Source of the DNA: Spirochaetota bacterium
Lineage (GTDB): Bacteria > Spirochaetota > Spirochaetia > B11-G9
NCBI GenBank assembly: GCA_003641695.1
Contig: QNBL01000099.1
Span: 1-8,808, forward strand
Direction of reading: 5' to 3'
DNA: 8,808 nt
Of the stretch, positions 5,588-8,808 are shown one piece after another. The number at the start of each line of letters is the position of its first letter. Positions within the stretch are counted from its first letter, which is position 1. The translations under genes were made by a program, and so were the position numbers. Below the pieces are notes generated by a model that worked only from the letters and a program-made list of their open reading frames with translations, had not been told where the DNA came from and made no database searches.

Positions 5588-6226
5588 TTAAGTAGGTATT
5601 AAGAGGAGACTGGCAGTCTCCCTTCTCAGCATGGCAAGTTTATCTTTCAGGACATTTTTTATTCCCATCTCAATAAGGGTTGCATCAGAGTATACTCCGG
5701 GATTTTTCCTGCTGTATACCAGCACCATATTAAGAGAATTAAAACCTGTCTGCAGGGCGAGACTCCCGATCCCTTTTCCAACATTAAAATTATTGGTACC
5801 GATAAGAAATGTAGCAGGTCCCTGAATGATTTCATTTTCTATCTGAACAATGGGAATCCCTTTATTTTGAATGGTTTTTAAAAGATCCATGGTTTTTTCA
5901 TCATTTTCATACAGGTATAATCCAATTCCGTTAAAACCGGAGTACTGAACCATGGATAAGCTTTCAGGATCTGCGTAAATGGAGTGAAATGTTACCGCAC
6001 AATTTTTCGCAGCGGCAGCATCGAGAGCTCCCTCCCGTAATCTCTGAAAAAAAGACTGGTTGGTGACTGGTAGAAATAAAGCATAATGAAACTCTCTTTC
6101 CTCCACCCTTGAAAATTCCTCCTTTGCAGCAAAAGGAGTCTGGACAAGCATCCTGACAGAAAGGAAAAGAAAAAAGAGAAAAGCCAGTCCGGATATAATG
6201 GTTATGCTTTTGAGAATCTTATTCAC
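5588..6226 (-). CDS. Membrane-anchored periplasmic sugar-binding-like protein, apparently truncated
   Basis: The 212-residue product resembles the N-terminal lobe of periplasmic sugar-binding proteins of the ribose/galactose (LacI-like) fold. Residues about 7-30 form a hydrophobic signal or anchor (SITIISGLAFLFFLFLSVRM) without a lipobox Cys. Then come the hallmarks of the first lobe: FHYALFLPVTNQSFFQRLREG (about 46-66), GALDAAAAKNCAVTF, FNGIGLYLYENDEKTMDLL, NKGIPIVQIENE, and FLIGTNNFNVGKGIG, the crossover into the second lobe. Family members usually exceed 300 residues; here the second lobe ends after about 65 residues, at a hairpin-forming stretch, and I found no matching continuation in the other frames. 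It may be a decaying gene or a shortened sensor. The start is GTG with an in-frame TAG 4 codons upstream and no good ribosome binding site. Ligand unknown. Confidence 0.7.
   Translation of the reverse strand: MNKILKSITIISGLAFLFFLFLSVRMLVQTPFAAKEEFSRVEEREFHYALFLPVTNQSFFQRLREGALDAAAAKNCAVTFHSIYADPESLSMVQYSGFNGIGLYLYENDEKTMDLLKTIQNKGIPIVQIENEIIQGPATFLIGTNNFNVGKGIGSLALQTGFNSLNMVLVYSRKNPGVYSDATLIEMGIKNVLKDKLAMLRRETASLLLIPT
5605..5621 (-). repeat. Perfect inverted repeat inside the last codons of the binding-protein gene
   Basis: GGAGACT-GCC-AGTCTCC is a 7-bp perfect stem with a 3-base loop, encoding part of RRETASLLL about 5 codons before the stop. It is followed by TCTTAATACCTACTT. It may be a terminator-like element or a scar at the point where the reading frame is cut short. 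Function unknown. Confidence 0.45.
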
Positions 6227-6232
6227 CTGTCC

Positions 6233-6262
6233 ATACTACAATTTGCTGTTTATGTCTGTAAA
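6233..6262 (-). promoter_or_regulatory. Candidate promoter for the binding-protein gene
   Basis: TTTACA (6262-6257) and TAGTAT (6238-6233) are 18 bases apart, ending 6 bases before the GTG start. Transcription would begin at or next to the start codon, giving a nearly leaderless message, consistent with the missing ribosome binding site. A second pairing, TTGGAT with ACATAA 17 bases on, lies further upstream. Based on motif matches only. Confidence 0.35.
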
Positions 6263-6313
6263 GACCGCCGGTATCCAACACACCTGAGGCTATTCCTTTT
6301 TTCCTCTTTTATG

Positions 6314-6319
6314 TATACT
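6314..6319 (+). promoter_or_regulatory. Possible -10 element for the phosphorylase gene
   Basis: TATACT lies about 48 bases before the GTG start, a sensible distance for a short leader. No convincing -35 is seen at 16-18 bases upstream, so this is only a tentative assignment within the 140-base divergent spacer. Confidence 0.25.
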
Positions 6320-6366
6320 CCCTTTGTTACTCATACTGCACCATCTTACCATACAGGGAGAAAGAA

Positions 6367-8808
6367 GTGACTGAACAGAACATAAGCTGCCGAAGCGGAA
6401 GAGATAAAGAATCCATAAAAAGGGATATCTGTGAACATCTGAGATACACTCTTGGAGCGGAGAAGGAGTATGCATCTTCAAACGAAAAATTTCTCGCCCT
6501 TTCCCATACTGTTAAAGACAGAATTACTGACCGCTGGATCAAAACCAAGAAATTCCATGACAAAAAGAAGGTAAAACGGGTTTACTACCTGTCCCTTGAA
6601 TTCCTTATGGGTCGGTCTCTGGGGAACAATTCCATAAATATCGGTATCAGAAACGAAACGGAAGAAGCTTTAAAAGAAAGCGGGTTCAACTTCAGGGAAC
6701 TGGAGGAGCTGGAAACAGATGCAGGATTGGGAAACGGAGGACTTGGCCGTCTGGCAGCATGTTTCATGGATTCTTTGGCCACACTTGACTACCCGGCATA
6801 CGGTTACGGGATACGGTATGAATACGGAATATTTAAACAGAAAATAGAAAACGGATACCAGGTAGAACTGCCTGATAACTGGCTTATCTACGGCAACCCA
6901 TGGGAACTTGAACGGTTTGACCTCTCTGTCCCCGTATCTTTTGGAGGAAGGGTTGAAACCGTTAGTGATAACGGGAAAACTGTGCATAGATGGGTAGATA
7001 CCGAAACCATTATTGGAGTTGCTTACGATACTCCCGTTGTCGGTTATGGAGGCAGGACGGTAAACACACTGCGCCTGTGGAGCTCAAGATCTCCTAAAGA
7101 ATTCGATTTTCATGACTTTAACAAGGGGGATTATATTGAAGCTGTAAGCGAGAAAATTCAGGCTGAAAACATAACAAAGGTTCTGTATCCAAATGACAAA
7201 CTTTATCTGGGGAAAGAGCTCCGGCTTAAACAGCAGTACTTCTTTGTAGCATGTTCCCTTCATGATATTCTGCGGCGGTTCAAAAAGAGCGGAGAACCGT
7301 GGTCCAGGCTGCCCGACTTTGCAGCAATACAGCTTAACGATACCCATCCTTCCATCGCAATACCGGAGCTCATGCGTCTTCTTGTCGACATTGAGGGACT
7401 CGAGTGGGAAAAAGCATGGGAGATAACCGTAAATGTTATGGGATACACAAATCATACTCTTATGCCCGAAGCGCTTGAAAAGTGGCAGATCCCGATGATG
7501 GAAAAACTTCTTCCCCGCCATGTCCAGATTATTTACGAAATAAATCAGAAGTTTCTTGATGATTTTTCGAAAAGATTCCCCGGTGATATCGGGAAGATCA
7601 GGAAAGCAAGTATCATAGAGGAAAGCAGCCCCAAGCAGATAAGAATGGCAAATCTTGCCATTATTGGTTCCCACTCAACAAACGGTGTCGCGGCATTGCA
7701 TACGGACCTGCTTAAAGAGAGACTTGTTCCGGAGTTTGCGGACCTCTTTCCCGAAAGATTCAACAACAAAACAAACGGAATAACCCAGCGGCGGTGGCTT
7801 CTGTCAGCAAACCCTCCGCTTGCACAGCTTATTACCGAAACCATCGGCGATACCTGGATTACTGACTTCGGCCAGCTTGAAAAGCTCAAGCCTCATGCTG
7901 AAGTCCCCTCTTTTAGAAAAAAGTTTGAAGATACCAAGAAGAAAGCAAAACTCCGCCTTTCCCAAGCCCTTGAAAAGGAATACGGAATAAAGTTCAATCC
8001 CGAAGGGATCGTGGATGTACAGGTAAAACGGATCCACGAATACAAGCGGCAGCTTCTCAACGCATTGCACATTGTTATGCTTTACCGGAGACTAAAAAGC
8101 GGCAGTTATGATATCCCTTATCCCATAACATTTCTTATTGGTGGGAAAGCAGCTCCGGGATACGACCGGGCAAAAATGATAATAAAATTTATCAACACTA
8201 TTTCTGATGTAATTAATAGCGACAAAGATACAAACGGCAGACTCAAAGTGTTCTTTGTGCCGAACTACCGGGTCTCCCTTGCCGAAAAGATAATTCCTGC
8301 TGCAGATATCTCCCAGCAGATCTCAACAGCGGGGACAGAGGCCTCCGGAACAGGCAACATGAAGTTCATGTGCAACGGGGCAATTACCCTTGGAACCATG
8401 GACGGAGCAAATATAGAAATAGTAGAGGAAGCAGGCCTGGAGAATGAGATTATATTCGGATTGAGTGCTGAAGAGGTAAAAACCCTTAAGAAAAGCTACG
8501 CCCCCCGGGAATACTACGAAAAAGATCAAGAGATAAAGGACACCATTGATCTTATCCTTTCAGGATACTTTAACCCCAATGAACCCGGAATTCTTGATTT
8601 TGTAAAGACAGCCCTTTTTGAAGAGAAAGATCCCTACATGCTCCTGGCAGATCTTCGTAGCTACAGTGAGGCCCATAGTAAAACAGTTGAACTGTACGCA
8701 GACCGTGAAGCATGGAACAGAAAGATGATTCTAAACATTGCTGCCGCCGGGAAGTTTTCTTCGGACAGAACCATAGAAGAGTATGCGGAAGAGATTTGGG
8801 GATTGAAG
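6367..8808 (+). CDS. glgP: Glycogen/maltodextrin phosphorylase (stop codon just beyond the window)
   Basis: Cytoplasmic, PLP-dependent GT35 enzyme that splits alpha-1,4-glucans with phosphate to release glucose-1-phosphate. The frame is open for 814 codons to the right edge with no frameshift; the last residues (EEYAEEIWGLK) match the C-terminal end of the family, so only a few codons are missing. Motifs in order: YYLSLEFLMGR (73-83), the glycine-rich DAGLGNGGLGRLAACFMDSL (118-137), YGIRYEYGIFKQ (from 147), QLNDTHPSIAIPELMR (322-337), NHTLMPEALEKW (from 362), KRIHEYKRQLLN (554-565), and STAGTEASGTGNMKF with the PLP lysine at K666. GTG at 6367 is preceded by AGGGAG 8 bases upstream. glgP and malP products are hard to tell apart by sequence, so preference for glycogen or maltodextrin is open. 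It is transcribed away from the neighbouring binding-protein gene. Confidence 0.97.
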   Translation, partial: MTEQNISCRSGRDKESIKRDICEHLRYTLGAEKEYASSNEKFLALSHTVKDRITDRWIKTKKFHDKKKVKRVYYLSLEFLMGRSLGNNSINIGIRNETEEALKESGFNFRELEELETDAGLGNGGLGRLAACFMDSLATLDYPAYGYGIRYEYGIFKQKIENGYQVELPDNWLIYGNPWELERFDLSVPVSFGGRVETVSDNGKTVHRWVDTETIIGVAYDTPVVGYGGRTVNTLRLWSSRSPKEFDFHDFNKGDYIEAVSEKIQAENITKVLYPNDKLYLGKELRLKQQYFFVACSLHDILRRFKKSGEPWSRLPDFAAIQLNDTHPSIAIPELMRLLVDIEGLEWEKAWEITVNVMGYTNHTLMPEALEKWQIPMMEKLLPRHVQIIYEINQKFLDDFSKRFPGDIGKIRKASIIEESSPKQIRMANLAIIGSHSTNGVAALHTDLLKERLVPEFADLFPERFNNKTNGITQRRWLLSANPPLAQLITETIGDTWITDFGQLEKLKPHAEVPSFRKKFEDTKKKAKLRLSQALEKEYGIKFNPEGIVDVQVKRIHEYKRQLLNALHIVMLYRRLKSGSYDIPYPITFLIGGKAAPGYDRAKMIIKFINTISDVINSDKDTNGRLKVFFVPNYRVSLAEKIIPAADISQQISTAGTEASGTGNMKFMCNGAITLGTMDGANIEIVEEAGLENEIIFGLSAEEVKTLKKSYAPREYYEKDQEIKDTIDLILSGYFNPNEPGILDFVKTALFEEKDPYMLLADLRSYSEAHSKTVELYADREAWNRKMILNIAAAGKFSSDRTIEEYAEEIWGLK

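Noticed and set aside
6290..8529. Minus-strand frames of 62-196 codons opposite the phosphorylase gene
   Set aside because: The plus strand has an uninterrupted, fully motif-consistent phosphorylase, so these are shadows.
1..8808. CRISPR array, insertion sequence, prophage, toxin-antitoxin or defence system
   Set aside because: No repeat arrays, transposase-like frames, terminal inverted repeats or relevant motifs were seen. The window is mostly a conserved housekeeping cluster, and I do not see an undescribed system beyond the regulatory RNAs noted.

Overview
The window looks like a chromosomal housekeeping locus from a spirochaete, probably of the Treponema/Spirochaeta kind. The placement rests on the protein sequences, mainly the RpoB rifampicin cluster carrying Asn at the E. 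coli Ser531 position (known in Borrelia and Treponema) and an unusual L11 N-terminal motif (LGPHGVSAPQF). No 16S gene is present, so this is an inference. I see no phage, insertion sequence, CRISPR array or defence gene.

Positions 1-5471 hold one minus-strand block, read from high to low coordinates. It starts with a strong promoter (5443-5471), followed by tRNA-Thr(GGT), rpmG (L33), tRNA-Trp(CCA), secE, nusG, rplK (L11), rplA (L1), rplJ (L10), rplL (L7/L12) and the 5' half of rpoB, which runs off the left edge. This is the widely conserved secE-nusG-rplKAJL-rpoBC cluster with tRNAs and L33 at its head. It makes the translocon subunit SecE, the elongation factor NusG, the L1 and L12 stalk proteins and the RNA polymerase beta subunit. 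tuf, which often sits at the head of such clusters, is absent between the tRNAs.

The gaps between genes carry most of the regulatory signal. Upstream of rplK is an RNA element that closely resembles the L1-binding site of 23S rRNA and abuts the rplK Shine-Dalgarno, so it is a likely autoregulatory operator for rplK-rplA. Only 12 bases separate rplA from rplJ, too few for the usual L10 leader, while the rplJ-rplL gap can fold into a three-stem structure. The 180-base rplL-rpoB gap holds three successive hairpins, the last followed by a T-rich tract just before the rpoB ribosome binding site, which suggests attenuation of rpoB.

Positions 5472-6366 hold a shortened, membrane-anchored periplasmic sugar-binding-like protein on the minus strand (5588-6226) and a 140-base divergent intergenic region. 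From 6367 to the right edge a plus-strand glycogen/maltodextrin phosphorylase gene runs for 814 codons without reaching its stop, and is probably within a few codons of its end. These two genes are accessory to the ribosomal/RNA polymerase block and show no clear functional link to it.
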